From Hyaloscypha bicolor E (Eukaryota; Ascomycota; Leotiomycetes; Helotiales; Hyaloscyphaceae): a DNA stretch of 64,000 nt. The stretch's first letter is position 1; each line of letters begins with the position of its first letter. The DNA lies in NCBI RefSeq assembly GCF_002865645.1, contig NW_020194555.1:496001-560000 (forward strand). Direction: 5' to 3'. This document shows positions 51,943 to 61,999 of this stretch, in pieces. The notes beneath the pieces are model-generated. The model made no database searches. It had not been told where the DNA came from and was given only the letters and a program-made list of their open reading frames with translations. Position numbers and translations under genes: made by a program.

Positions 51943-52202
51943 TATTACGGTTATTATAATATACGGTACTAATAGGGGTTAGACTAGAGCTAGAGAGGCA
52001 TCTGGCATCTGAGCGAGGCATCTGTAATTACCTGATCATTACACGTGATCCCGGGCTTAAGCTAGCACGTGGGCCCGTGTATAGCTCGCGATTATTTAGA
52101 TCCGAGGCTCCTTCGAGATCCTCTTCTCTCTTTAGCTTTGAATTATCGAAATAGAGACAGTCTAACCACGCCTTCCAGGCCCTAGATCTTGTGCTCGTAA
52201 TA
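51943..52202 (+). repeat. Gypsy-B copy 1, 3' LTR (less mutated)
   Basis: 260 bp. It is the least A/T-shifted copy of this LTR in the window, so the best guide to the ancestral sequence. It keeps TTACACGTGATCCCGGG, GCACGTGGG and CTCGCG. It is directly followed by AAGGC. Confidence 0.92.
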
Positions 52203-52269
52203 AAGGCAATATCTAAATTAGGGTAAATACGCTTTACTTTTGCGCTATAATGCTTATATTATCTTTATA

Positions 52270-52291
52270 GTCACGTGTAATAACACGTGAC
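52270..52291. repeat. CACGTG palindrome
   Basis: GTCACGTGT (52270-52278) and ACACGTGAC (52283-52291) form a perfect 9-bp inverted repeat around a 4-base loop, 68 bp after the Gypsy-B right end. It resembles the 27919-27945 palindrome. Confidence 0.75.
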
Positions 52292-53504
52292 CCAGTAAGT
52301 AATTATAATTTGATTACTACGATTCTGACCTAATTTAATTTCATTACCGGCTAATAATTATAATTAATTAAATTATTTGACTCACTGGCCTCACCTAAGG
52401 CGGCCTACGATAAATACTCCAGCCCACTGGCTCCAGTGAAGGAGGTCCTCATAACTTATCTGTGCGGCCGATGTGGTTAGAAGGTCAAGTCGTGAAGCCG
52501 GTGCCGTTCAAATCCGGTATCCGCACAACAGCTAGCAAGTTGCGGACGGCTTGCCAAAACAAATCCAGTCTCTCTTTGGACATTGTTGCTGAGAGGCCCC
52601 TAGGTTTGGAACAGCATGCAGGAAAGGCGTAAGAATCGCATACGTGAGGCGGGGAAACGAATAAAGGTGGTCGGTGAACGATATATCTAAATGATCTCCC
52701 AAGTCGCGCCAACGGAGGAAAAGCTGGCAGAGTGTAAAGAGCAAGGATACCGCTCTCTGGGGAGAACATACAGCGTGTCATGGGTGTAATCCAGGCAGAG
52801 CGTTCGGAATATCGCACAGAAGTCCCCAAGTTCACTCCTGAAGAGCATTTGGTTAGTCCGAATGGCAACCACAGCGTGGCGTTATTCTCAGACTTGATCA
52901 TATTTGCCCTGATCTTCACAAGCGGGGTCATCGGCTTAACGCTTACGGAGACACAATCATGAACCATCGGATTCTGCCACCATTGCTAGAGATGGAGAGG
53001 CAAAGTGCGACGGACCAGGAGATGATTGCGATAAAGGCAGTTGGATGTCGGGTTTTGATAAAGGTTGAGAAGGCAACGAGGGTTGTGAAGTGTTACGAAT
53101 ATGGACGAGATTCTAGCTGCACTTGCTCAAAACTACAACTTTAATCTGGCGGGATGAGCAAATCTTCGTCCGTAAACCTCCTCCGCCCTTGAGCGTGATT
53201 TGCAGGCTGTTTCAATGCCTTCCGGCTCTGCGTCCGAAACGGGCCGGACGACTGACCTGGGCATGGTTTGTAGTCAAACCCCGTCTGCGACCTCGATCAC
53301 TGGTTGTGGTGCCAATACATCAACCAGTAAATTGACTGTGGAATAATAATCCATTCATCTAGACTTCTATAAGTTCCGTACCACCTCAAAGTTCTCTTTA
53401 TCGCGTAACTAGGCCTGAGCACCTTCCGCAGTTCCAAGCGGCTTCCTCCCATACACGACATGGCTGCTGAGCGTTAGCACGAGAATGCCTCCGAAGCAAC
53501 AAAC
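52292..53504. other. Intergenic DNA with an unconvincing minus-strand open frame
   Basis: A/T-rich to about 52380, then normal composition. A 160-codon minus-strand frame (52485-52967) has no recognisable motif. An overlapping frame reads LCLDYTHDTLYVLPRE, vaguely like the 2EXR-type segments of fungal proteins, but it has no start or domain context. I do not call a gene. Confidence 0.35.
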
Positions 53505-54998
53505 CTACATCTTCCAATACGCATGAATCGAGGTGTCATGCAAACTCGCTCTCGCCTTTGCTTGCGACACTTGTACCTCTTCTAAACTCCATCCAAGGAA
53601 CTGTGTAAAGGGGACAATCGACCAAGCCTCGAGACAATCCAGCATATTTTCCCGAGACCAAAGGCCAATCTCCTTCATCTTTCGGTCTTTAGGCCAAGTG
53701 TTTAGGGGCCATTTAAACACTTCATGATGAATTTCCTCGAATCCCGCAGCCTTCAACATCTCCGCATGATGCTCTGCCGTCTGAACACCTCTCCCGATGG
53801 CATCAAATGCCTTAGCGACCGTACGGTACCACTGATCAATCCCTGTCTGGGTAATATCTTGGTCGTCACTTGCAAGTATGCCAATGTCTTGAAGCTCGAT
53901 CCACCCACCGGGACTGATTCCCCTGCCAGTTTTGTCACTAAAAAGAAACTTTTCAAAAATAGCGGAATCACATACTCGTATGCAGTCTCTACAAACTTGG
54001 GCCAGCTGGCAAATGACCCTACCATTTGACGGGCATGGACGAAGTCAAATTTCTCAGGAAATGCCCATGGTTCTTCTGCGTCATCAATGAGAAATTCGAC
54101 GTTAGGAGGGACCCTGCAAAATATGTGAGTTGTTTACTTGGACACTCAGGCTGATCATAGTACCATGTGGCCTGAATGGGACTCAGATCTGTTCCCGTGA
54201 CCTACGCATAATAAACAAAGGCACAATCCAGCATTGAGCAAAGAGAATACCTTTACATTTGGATGTGCATCAGCTACACTCTGTTAACAAAGCACGCTAA
54301 CACCAGAGCTGAATCGATTCACCAAAATCCGTAGCCCATATACCAGTTCCAGTTCCAATATCCAGACAATTGTGGATATTTTCGCTGATTGGGGCAAGGT
54401 GTAATTTTCCACCCAATGTCAGCATGAACAGATGGTTCTGCAAATCTGGAATTCTTGTCAGAGAAAGAGGTACAAAATGAAAAGAAGCCTACCAAGTCGA
54501 TTTTGTTCTTGCTGTATTTTCACATCAATCCTAGGGGGCAAAATTTCCGGGGTAAACGCACCTCATCGTTTGGCACATTATATTCTAGACGGGGCTCAGA
54601 ATCGTCTAAAAGGTGGCACAGAGTACTCACTTCCTTCTTTGAACGAGTGGTATGTCCTCCCATATGCCTTTCTGTAATGCCGAATGCTCGATGCAAGTGA
54701 ATCGGTCCAATTTTCACTATGGTGGCAATGATCAACCAACGCATCACGTGGTTTTAGAACTAGAAATAATCGCCATACCCTGTTTCACTTGCAAAGCCAG
54801 AATCTCCGTCATCCTACATATTTTCAGCTCAACTCAGAACACACAGCACAACTAACTTACAAGCACATCGGGACCATCTAAATCAGAATCTAGAATATCA
54901 TCCGCATTGTCGGCCTCATGTGCGGCAGGCGCCCCCTCTGGATTGGGACCGACACCTGTGTCCCCAGGAATATTGTCTTGGTTGGCAGCCTCAGACAT
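53505..54998 (-). CDS. LaeA-like SAM-dependent methyltransferase (350 aa, 10 exons)
   Basis: Exons on the minus strand: 54861-54998, 54779-54813, 54631-54716, 54562-54605, 54494-54512, 54323-54445, 54251-54273, 54164-54201, 53976-54113 and 53505-53913. All junctions are GT..AG with consistent phase, ending at TAG 53505. The N-terminus is acidic and disordered (MSEAANQDN..). Then come YRKAYGRTYHSFKEG, LGGKLHLAPI, SAM motif I LDIGTGTGIWATDF (DIGTGTG at 136-142), GTDLSPIQ, IDDAEEPW, PGGWIELQDI and a C-terminal WPKDRKMKEIG..LGWSLEEVQ. This is the fungal LaeA/TMT-type group, used as regulators of secondary metabolism or as tailoring methyltransferases. Its neighbour, a divergent P450, favours a pathway enzyme, but that is inference. 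Confidence 0.88.
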
Positions 54999-55967
54999 TT
55001 TCTCTTCCGTTTCTGGTACCCAATTCGCGATCTGCCCGAGTCGTTCGATTGTTGTGGATATTTTTGATGAGTGAGCGTAATGACACTGGGCGGATCAATT
55101 ACTTTATCACTTTCCGCCTCTCCCACCCCCTAGCGTTCGCGGGCAAAGGCTCCCCAAGAGGTCAATCGCAGGCCCTGTCTCAAAATTCCATATTTCCGAG
55201 CTTTCGTGGTGCCCATTGGATCGGCTCCCGGCCGCTTCGCGGTGCCAAGCCATGTGTCTCACTGTCTGCCAAATCCACGTTCTGCGGGTTGCCCCGCCGG
55301 GGCCAGACTTCAACTTTCGGCATGGTGCGACTAGGGTATTGCATGAATTATCCCCCGCTTTGATTATATTACGTAATGGGACTTGTTTATGGATAGAAGC
55401 AGAGGAGATATATATGCCACGTGTAGTTTAAGAGACACACTGAATTGCTCTGGGGGAGTTGTATAGCCTGAATTCGGGGGCCTACAAGCCGTCCCTTCCT
55501 TTCTGGAGGGCCACAGTGGCTAAATCGATGGATAATTCCTGGTCTTTTTGCTCTGTATACATCTCACTCTCAAAGCCAGAGCGATTTCAAACTTTTCCCG
55601 CACTCGCTGAATTCGGCTAGACGCGGTCACATGATTTTGATAAAATCAGATTACATACATTCTCTGGGTGCGACATATAGCATTCCGCGCATTCGGTTCT
55701 GCAGCAGGGGCCATTCTGTATCACTTCAGGTGCTTATCTTCGGGTAACTTTTATTGGATCTTGGATAACGCGGGGATCCACCCCCACCATAGCCAGACAC
55801 TCGGTGACCACTCATTCTTTTTACCCAAGAAACCGTACCGAACTGGCCAGCGGGAGGGCCCTGGGCCCTGGCCCTGGTGGTCCCAGGTGGAGCTTTCCAT
55901 ATTACCTGGGTTCCAGGTCGAACCCCTCAATCCTCTTTCCTTCTCTTTCAACACACCTCTAATCAAA
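54999..55967. promoter_or_regulatory. Shared divergent promoter region of methyltransferase and P450
   Basis: 969 bp between two start codons pointing away from each other. No gene-like frame is supported on either strand. A CACGTG site occurs near 55419 (GCCACGTGTAG). Co-regulation is plausible from geometry only. Confidence 0.4.
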
Positions 55968-57739
55968 ATGTCTACCTCTACGTCCATCGTCGCGATACTG
56001 TACCAGGCGAGATGGTACATTGCTAGCGCTCTATTTGCTTCATACCTTGCCCAAAGCTTTCGAGTCTACCGTCGCCTGGCACATGTCAAAGGACCATGGC
56101 TTGCGCAATTCTCTGAAGCTTGGCTTCTCGGAGCCATATACCGACAGCGAGCCCATCACGAGTTCTATGCCGTCAATAAGAAATATGGCAAGTAGCGATA
56201 GACGGTGAACTCCAGAACTATTGGCTGATGCCATCAATTTAGGGAATCTCGCCAGAATCGGACCTAATACCCTGCTTACCTGCGATGTAGACCACGTCGG
56301 TCGCATGAGCGCCCCCCGTTCCCCTTATGTGAGATCAGATTGGTACCTTGGATTTCGATTAGCACCCGGAATTGATAATGTCTTTTCAATGCGGGATGAA
56401 AAAGCCCATACAAAGCGTCGAGCGCAAATGAATCTCGGAGTGAGCCCTCGAATATACACACTCTTCACTGAAACTGACTGAGAGCTTGTAGTATACCGGT
56501 AAAGAGAACATAAACTTCGAGCCTCAAATTGATATACACGTCTTGAATTTCATTAATTTGATTCGAAGGAAGTATATCTCGACTTATCCGGAGATGAAAG
56601 TCATGGACCTTGCTCAAAAAGCCCAATATTTCACAATCGATGTGATTACAGATCTTGCGACTGGGGCTCCATTTGGAGACTTGGCTACCGATTCGGATCA
56701 GCATGACTATCTCAGGACAACAATGGAGGCGCAACCTGCATTTGTTATGATTGGAAGCGTTCCTTCAGTGAACAAATTTATTCAGATTCCATTTATTGGC
56801 AAGAGGCTATTTCCAACTGCCGAGGATGAGATTGGAATGGGAAAGATGATCGGGTTTGCCAATGCTCTGCGCTTGAGAATTATTTCTTTCTAACTCTGAG
56901 CAGGATTGCCCAGGAAAAGGTTGCAGAGCGTTTCGACCCCGTGAGCAAGCTCAAAATCGAGAAACCAGATATTTTGCAGTCGTTCATAAATCACGATTTG
57001 ACCAAGGAAGAAGCAGTTTCAGAAAGCCTGCTCTTAATGTAATGAAGCCCGTTTATATGGTCGCCCTAACTAATTGCATATAGCCTCGGCGGGTCTGATA
57101 CAACTGCCTCCGCGATCCGGGCAACGATGTTATGTATCTTGACATCACCCCAGGCATATCACAGTCTTCAGGCGGAGATTGATGGAGCTGTTCTTAGTAG
57201 CCCAGTTGTCCGTGATGACGAAGCACGAAAACTTGTATATCTCCAAGCAGTGATTCTTGAAGGCCTTCGGATGCACCCACCAACTGGGGGTCTCCTGTCC
57301 AAGGTGACTCCTCCAGAAGGGGATACAATTGATGGCATTTTTGTTCCTGGGGGGGTTAATATCGCCACTAACACCTGGGCTCTTATGCGGAGTCAAAATG
57401 TGTTCGGGCCAGATGTTGACTGCTTCCGCCCAGAGCGATGGCTCAATGTGAGTGAAGCAAAATATGCGGAAATGGCTAGGGTTGTAGACATGACCTTCGG
57501 GAGTGGGAGATTTAAATGTCTCGGGAGGACCATTGCATGGATGGAGTTGAACAAGATCTTTGTAGAGGTAAGATGGGTTTTATTCTATCTATCTTTCGAA
57601 TTGTTAACTGGTATAGTTTCTACGAAACTTTGATTGGGCTGTGGTTGATCCAACAAATCCTTGGAAGAGTGCAAATCTGGGGATTATTGTGCACAGAGAA
57701 TTTTATGTTCAGGTAACAAAACGAGGAGCGGGGAAATGA
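55968..57739 (+). CDS. Cytochrome P450 monooxygenase (506 aa, 6 exons)
   Basis: Exons: 55968-56187, 56243-56439, 56492-56853, 56904-57038, 57084-57567 and 57617-57739, with consistent phase to TGA 57737. The first intron uses a GC donor (TATG|GCAAGT). An N-terminal membrane anchor (IASALFASYLAQSF) precedes a KGPWLAQFSEAW hinge. The I-helix is LGGSDTTAS (306-314), the ExxR motif EGLR is at 364-367, FRPERW follows, and the haem loop FGSGRFKCLGR has ligand Cys450. All key residues are intact and the length is typical of microsomal fungal P450s, so it should be an active ER-bound oxygenase using a CPR partner. Substrate unknown. The pairing with a methyltransferase suggests tailoring of a secondary metabolite. 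Confidence 0.92.
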
Positions 57740-58273
57740 GTCAATAAATATTAGACGAATAGCACACTATAATCGGAATCTGGTCCACACTATGTATTGG
57801 CTAGTATAAATAAATAAACTATATTTGAACACTATTTATTAAGGTCTACCCAGCATCTTTCCTTTTAGGAGTAAACGAAGTGAGGATTTAACCAAACGCG
57901 GGTAACACAACCGCCCAACTCGTCGAGCGTCATCGTACAACAAACAGCACCCCCTACCTGTATTACTACATAGATACAACTTGAAAACTATCGCCTCCTC
58001 CCCAAAGTTCTCCACCCCGTCAACCAGACATCAACCCACAAAACCGCGTAGACTCGTATTATCGTATAAACTGGCGTTCGAGGATAAGTCGTTTGAATCG
58101 GATAACTCTGATCGCCGACCTGTTGGAAGCGGTATGTCAAACCGTCTTTGCTTATCTACTTGCCGCCAAGCATACGGCCAGAATAGAATTTTCCATGAAC
58201 TGATGAATATCATAGTGAAAATAACACTACTTCTGCATCAGCATTGCTGCCACCAAGGTAGAGGCTCTAAGCT
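57740..58273. other. 3' intergenic region after the P450
   Basis: A/T-rich to about 57840, then normal composition. Open frames on both strands are short and without motifs. No gene is seen. Confidence 0.45.
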
Positions 58274-58611
58274 TTACAAGCTGATTGTAGCCAAAATTAG
58301 GTGAGGCACCAGTTTCGACAACCAGAATCGTAGTTGTGCGCTGTTGAAAATAGCAACGTGAGCAATACATGCAAAAGCCTTGCTCAAGTTCCACTCGATA
58401 TAACCTGGAACGGAGATAGCCGGAACCCAGAACGCGTAGCAAAAGGTGTCCATAAGCGCTACTGCTCCATAACTCCAGCCATAATTGCGCGGTACAAGCA
58501 GATAGTGATCCTGGACGAAGTCTCGAATCTCGATCTATCATTGAAATCCTTTATTTCTTGAACCAAAAGTTCCAAAACCAACCATTTTGGAGGAGCCTTC
58601 GACGGCGCCAT
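58274..58611 (-). CDS. Possible small membrane protein or gene fragment
   Basis: An ATG at 58611 starts MAPSKAPPKWLVLELLVQ. A second minus-strand frame, from about 58536 to TAA 58274, reads FVQDHYLLVPRNYGWSYG, ALMDTFCYAFWVPAISVP, GYIEWNLSKAF, ACIAHVAIFNSAQLRFWL and HLILATISL. It has two or three hydrophobic segments. The two parts are in different frames; EIKDF/EIRDF-like words at the joint suggest a small indel or a short intron near 58536-58560. The sequence looks like real protein but I do not recognise the family. It may be the remnant of a longer membrane protein. Confidence 0.33.
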
Positions 58612-59723
58612 CCCCAAGCTTCTCTTATCTGGGAGACACTCTGGAAGACATATACCAAATTGACTTAGGCCGACCATGCCAGCAAATTATACATATTAAA
58701 TCAGTGTGCCCCTGCCAACCCCTGCAAACGCCCCTGTTCTTCTCGCGTAGCATCCCCAAACCAGGATTGTCCGCCCAAAGGGGTAAAACCGGAGGCCAAC
58801 TCTAATTAGGATACATATAAGCACCCTTTCAGGGTAGCCCTAGAAGGGTGGTTATGCAATTGAGATTTTTATTCCCTTCTAGCCCACTTCCCCCACGCTT
58901 AGAAGGCTAAATTTTATTATTTTATTATAAGTAGGGCTTTGTTTTTCGGCTATTCTTTAGCCCCCGGTACGCGCACAAAAGGCGGGCAAGAAGCACGTCC
59001 TTCCCTCGCCCCTTATAATCGCTTAAGAAGTATATCCTCAAGGCACGTACGACTTAGCTTACTCGGCACGTGAATGCAGCTCCGCTCGCAGTCATGCCCC
59101 TTCCGCCTTCGGCGCGTGACTGCGTGCCCCTAGCCTATTAAGGTCCCAGTATTAGTAGAGATAAGCTTTAGAACTCCCAGAATTAGTATGATGGCTAGTT
59201 GGCAACTAAAGAATGAGAATCACTCCGAGCTCCAGCGTTAACAATGTCTGTAAGTCTGTCAATTCTCGCAGTCAAGGAAACGGGCCGCTCGCAAACCGCA
59301 GCAAACTCCACACTTCCTGGCGCAATTCCTAAGATGTCCCGAGGGGCCTGGATGCCGATTTGGGTGACAGTTGTGACGACCACCACAACTCGAGCGAAGT
59401 AATGAGCTATCGCATTATCCACCATGGCGTGCTTCTTTGTAGGGTTGTTGTGCTCAACTTCTGTCATTGTATGATTACTAAATTATGTGAGGCTCTGGGT
59501 GGATCTTTTCGGAATTATAAAGGGTTGAAGCTGTGACAGATTGATGCTGTGCTAATGAATTTCTTTTGTTACTATTGCTGCCCAACGCCACAATGCACTG
59601 CTCCCTCTTTTTCCCCAGACATAATCAACCTCACCGAAACATCTTGACTCTTCTCTTCAAAATAAAGCTACATTCTCTCAGCAAACTCAAGAAGCCACAA
59701 TCTTGAAAGTCGAACCGTCCTGA
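58612..59723. other. Intergenic DNA with one weak minus-strand ORF (59195-59467)
   Basis: 58612-59190 holds no gene. It is mixed A/T-rich and GC-rich short blocks with several ACGTG sites (about 58990-59110). A 90-codon minus-strand frame at 59195-59467 has a hydrophobic VVVVVTTVTQIGIQAPRDIL stretch and no known motif. It could be a hypothetical small gene but nothing confirms it. Confidence 0.3.
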
Positions 59724-61225
59724 ATCTGCCAGGGCGGCTTCTCACTCCTTGCTCGGATCGCGCCCTCTTTATACAGATCTTTGCATTTGCGAAAAGAAAT
59801 CCGACTACTCAAACTAGATCCCTCGCAGTCTCCGTCTTCCCCAATTATTGCCTCTCTTTCTGTGGCTTCACTTTTTTCCTACGACCTATATTACGAGGCT
59901 CTCTCGTACGTGTAGGGGCTGCGCGACATCCAGGAGCCCACCATTTACTTATTTGGCCATGACACAACCGTCAGGAGAAATCTCTCTGCTGCTCTGTATG
60001 CACTGAGAGACAAGAAAGAAGCCAGAATTCTATGGATTGACGCCCCATGTATCAACCAGAATGACGACGAGGAGAAGGTTTCTCAAGTTATGCTTATGGA
60101 AAAGATATACGATAGCTATGTGTCATGCTGTATCTCGCACAATGATACCGCAAATGAATATTTGGAAGACGTTAACAAGTTTTTCCGTGCAGTTTCGACA
60201 ATTGAAAGAAACAAGAAAATAGACTCACAGAAATCAGAGATTCTTACGTGTCTTCATTTTTATCGCAACTGCTAGGCGTCGCAAGCACACGATAAAATAT
60301 TCGGTCTGCACAGCTTAGTGAACCTAAATGGTCGAAGTCTCATTAAGCCCGATTACAAAAGGAGTGTAGAAGATGCATATACCAATCTATGTATGGAACA
60401 CATCAACCAGATTGGATCTTTTGAAGCTCTAAAGTACGTTCTATGGTCGGCCAAGAATTCGCAATTTGAGGCCACACTACCCTCATGGGTTCCTGACTGG
60501 ACACTGGACACGCCTGAGCCGAGATGACAGAAAGGGCGTCTGGATCGGTGCTGCTTGTATAACGCCTGTTGGAACCAATCCAGTCAGCCCGAATTCGTCA
60601 AAATGTCTGGGAGCTATGTCCTGAGAGTGTGTGGAGTATGCTGTGGTGTTGTGACAAATGTTGGAAGCGAGAGACACGCAGAAGTGGGCCGCGGAAGCAA
60701 GGGAAATAAGGGAAGCAAGGGAAGTAAGGAAAAGCCCAGAGCATCCCAAAGGATTGGGCTGGCCTCGCAAAAGCTAGCTGCTTCGTAGAAAGAGAGAAAA
60801 CAAGAGCTGCCTTCTGGAGCACCATTCTCATGGATACAATAGGAGAAAGTGCAGACCGCAAAGTGACCTCCCTTCGGAGAGCCTCCGAAGCCGATTTCAA
60901 GGAATACGAAGGTTTATTAACGCATATTACCAATGGCACTGGTTGGCCGGTGGATACTGATAAGATTTACGTAGCTCTGAAAACTGCCACGCTTCTGCGA
61001 AGGTTCTTCATTACTAAAGATGGCCGTTCTGGAATTGGACCTGCTAGAATGGAGGTGGGAGATGAGGTATACGCCTTAAAATGGAGCTGTTGTCCACCTG
61101 TTTTAAGATCAGTGGGCCAAATTAGCAGATACAAGCTAATTGGGGATTGCTTCTTGTTAGGATTTATGGACGGTGAGGCTATGGTAGAATTTGATTCTCG
61201 GCCTAAAGTGGTCTATATCGAGTAG
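59724..61225 (+). pseudogene. HET-domain (heterokaryon incompatibility) gene, broken
   Basis: One frame runs from 59724 with HET-domain order: IRLLKLDPSQ, YEALSYV-stop-G (the YVWG motif), RILWIDAPCINQND, MEKIYDSY, then HDKIFGLHSL, IKPDYKRSVEDAY and LPSWVPDW. In-frame stops lie at 59913 (the YVWG Trp), 60273 and 60525. After 60788 the reading continues one frame over (FVERENKRAAFWSTILMD, GIGPARMEVGDEVYALK, LLGFMDGEAMVEF), the normal C-terminus of such proteins. No in-frame ATG precedes the domain. The gene would have encoded a cytoplasmic incompatibility protein. It appears inactivated by three nonsense changes plus one frameshift or an unrecognised intron near 60730-60790. Confidence 0.75.
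60693..60728 (+). repeat. In-frame 9-bp tandem repeat in the HET remnant
   Basis: Four GGAAGCAAG-type units encoding Gly-Ser/Asn-Lys triplets, just before the frame change of the HET gene. Slippage here may have caused the frameshift. Confidence 0.75.
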
Positions 61226-61999
61226 GCAATTAGGTATTTAGGACGGACATCTTCGTTCTTGAAATATGAGCAGAGATGTGAGCTTCTGGCGCTTTGAAGG
61301 GGAGACTTGTGCGAACGTCAGGAATGCCTGTGCGCACCCGCGGCCATACGAGTAGGGCCCACTTCTAATTTTCGCATCTTATGCGAATGCTGAGGCGCTG
61401 AACGAAGCATTTATTGAGATGGACGTCGGGTTGGGAAACGCAAAGTTTGAGAGGTTGAAGATCATTGTTAGCGGTGCATGGTCCTCAGGACTCGCAGGGA
61501 AGTACGACATTAAATCTAGTGGCCAATCAAAGCCAGCGGGGGATGATCCAAGAGCTCAACAAAATGCAAAATGTGATAAAAGACATGTCGGATCATAAAT
61601 TCGTTGAATATTGCTATTTCCCTGCCCCAAACTAGTAATATGAATATGCGAAATACTCCTTTTTATAACAAATAAAAGCTGGTGTTCGAATACTAACAAA
61701 TACTAGTATTCAAGGGTTGCGAAACGGGCTTTAGCTGCGATCGCCCCCTTTTCTTCTTCCAGTCTAGCTTGATTCGCTTCTTTGCTGACAACTTCTCACC
61801 GAGCCGTGGCCCCTCCTCGGCAATGTTAACTTTACGCACCGATGGACAATTGGTTAGATGGAGCTCTTTTGGGGTGTTGTTCCGCAACGCATTGGATCAC
61901 TGGCTTCCTTCATAAGGGGCCGTTTTCAGATAGCATATATTCTGCAGAAATTGAGGTGATGATTTATGCCCAATGTGCTGTCACACGTGACCTGTTCTA
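61226..61999. other. 3' flank of HET remnant, with a short unassigned coding-like frame
   Basis: On the plus strand 61359-61598 reads without stops (SYANAEALNEAFIEMDVG, GNAKFERLKIIVSGAW) and ends at TAA 61596. It has no ATG near its 5' end and no family that I recognise, so it may be a gene fragment. The rest to 61999 is the 3' flank of the hydrolase gene with no gene seen. Confidence 0.35.

Larger units (their letters stand above)
46072..52202 (+). mobile_element. Gypsy-B copy 1: full-length Ty3/Gypsy chromovirus, RIP-mutated
   Basis: 6131 bp with 260-bp LTRs (46072-46331 and 51943-52202) and the exact target duplication AAGGC (46067-46071 and 52203-52207). Reading the plus strand through stops shows gag (about 46.9-47.5 kb), a CCHC zinc-knuckle remnant (CYNCNRFSYISRSYLEP-like, about 47.64 kb) and reverse transcriptase with YLDNILIY in place of YLDDILIF (about 49.3 kb). 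RNase H, integrase (VSNQGPQF, about 50.87 kb) and a chromodomain (about 51.6-51.75 kb) follow. Most stops are TAA/TAG at Gln/Trp positions, as expected from RIP. It cannot produce proteins. It separates the oxidase side from the methyltransferase/P450 side. Confidence 0.9.

Noticed and set aside
52461..52527. tRNA-like sequence: TGTGCGG..CCGCACA stem and GTTCAAATCC loop word
   Set aside because: The outer 7-bp stem is perfect, but the T-stem does not pair properly, the length is about 5 bases short and no anticodon arm folds convincingly. It is a chance or degenerate tRNA-like sequence.
52485..52967. 160-codon minus-strand open frame
   Set aside because: No recognisable domain, no splice-supported extension, and no family-like composition; an overlapping frame with a weak 2EXR-like word is no better supported.
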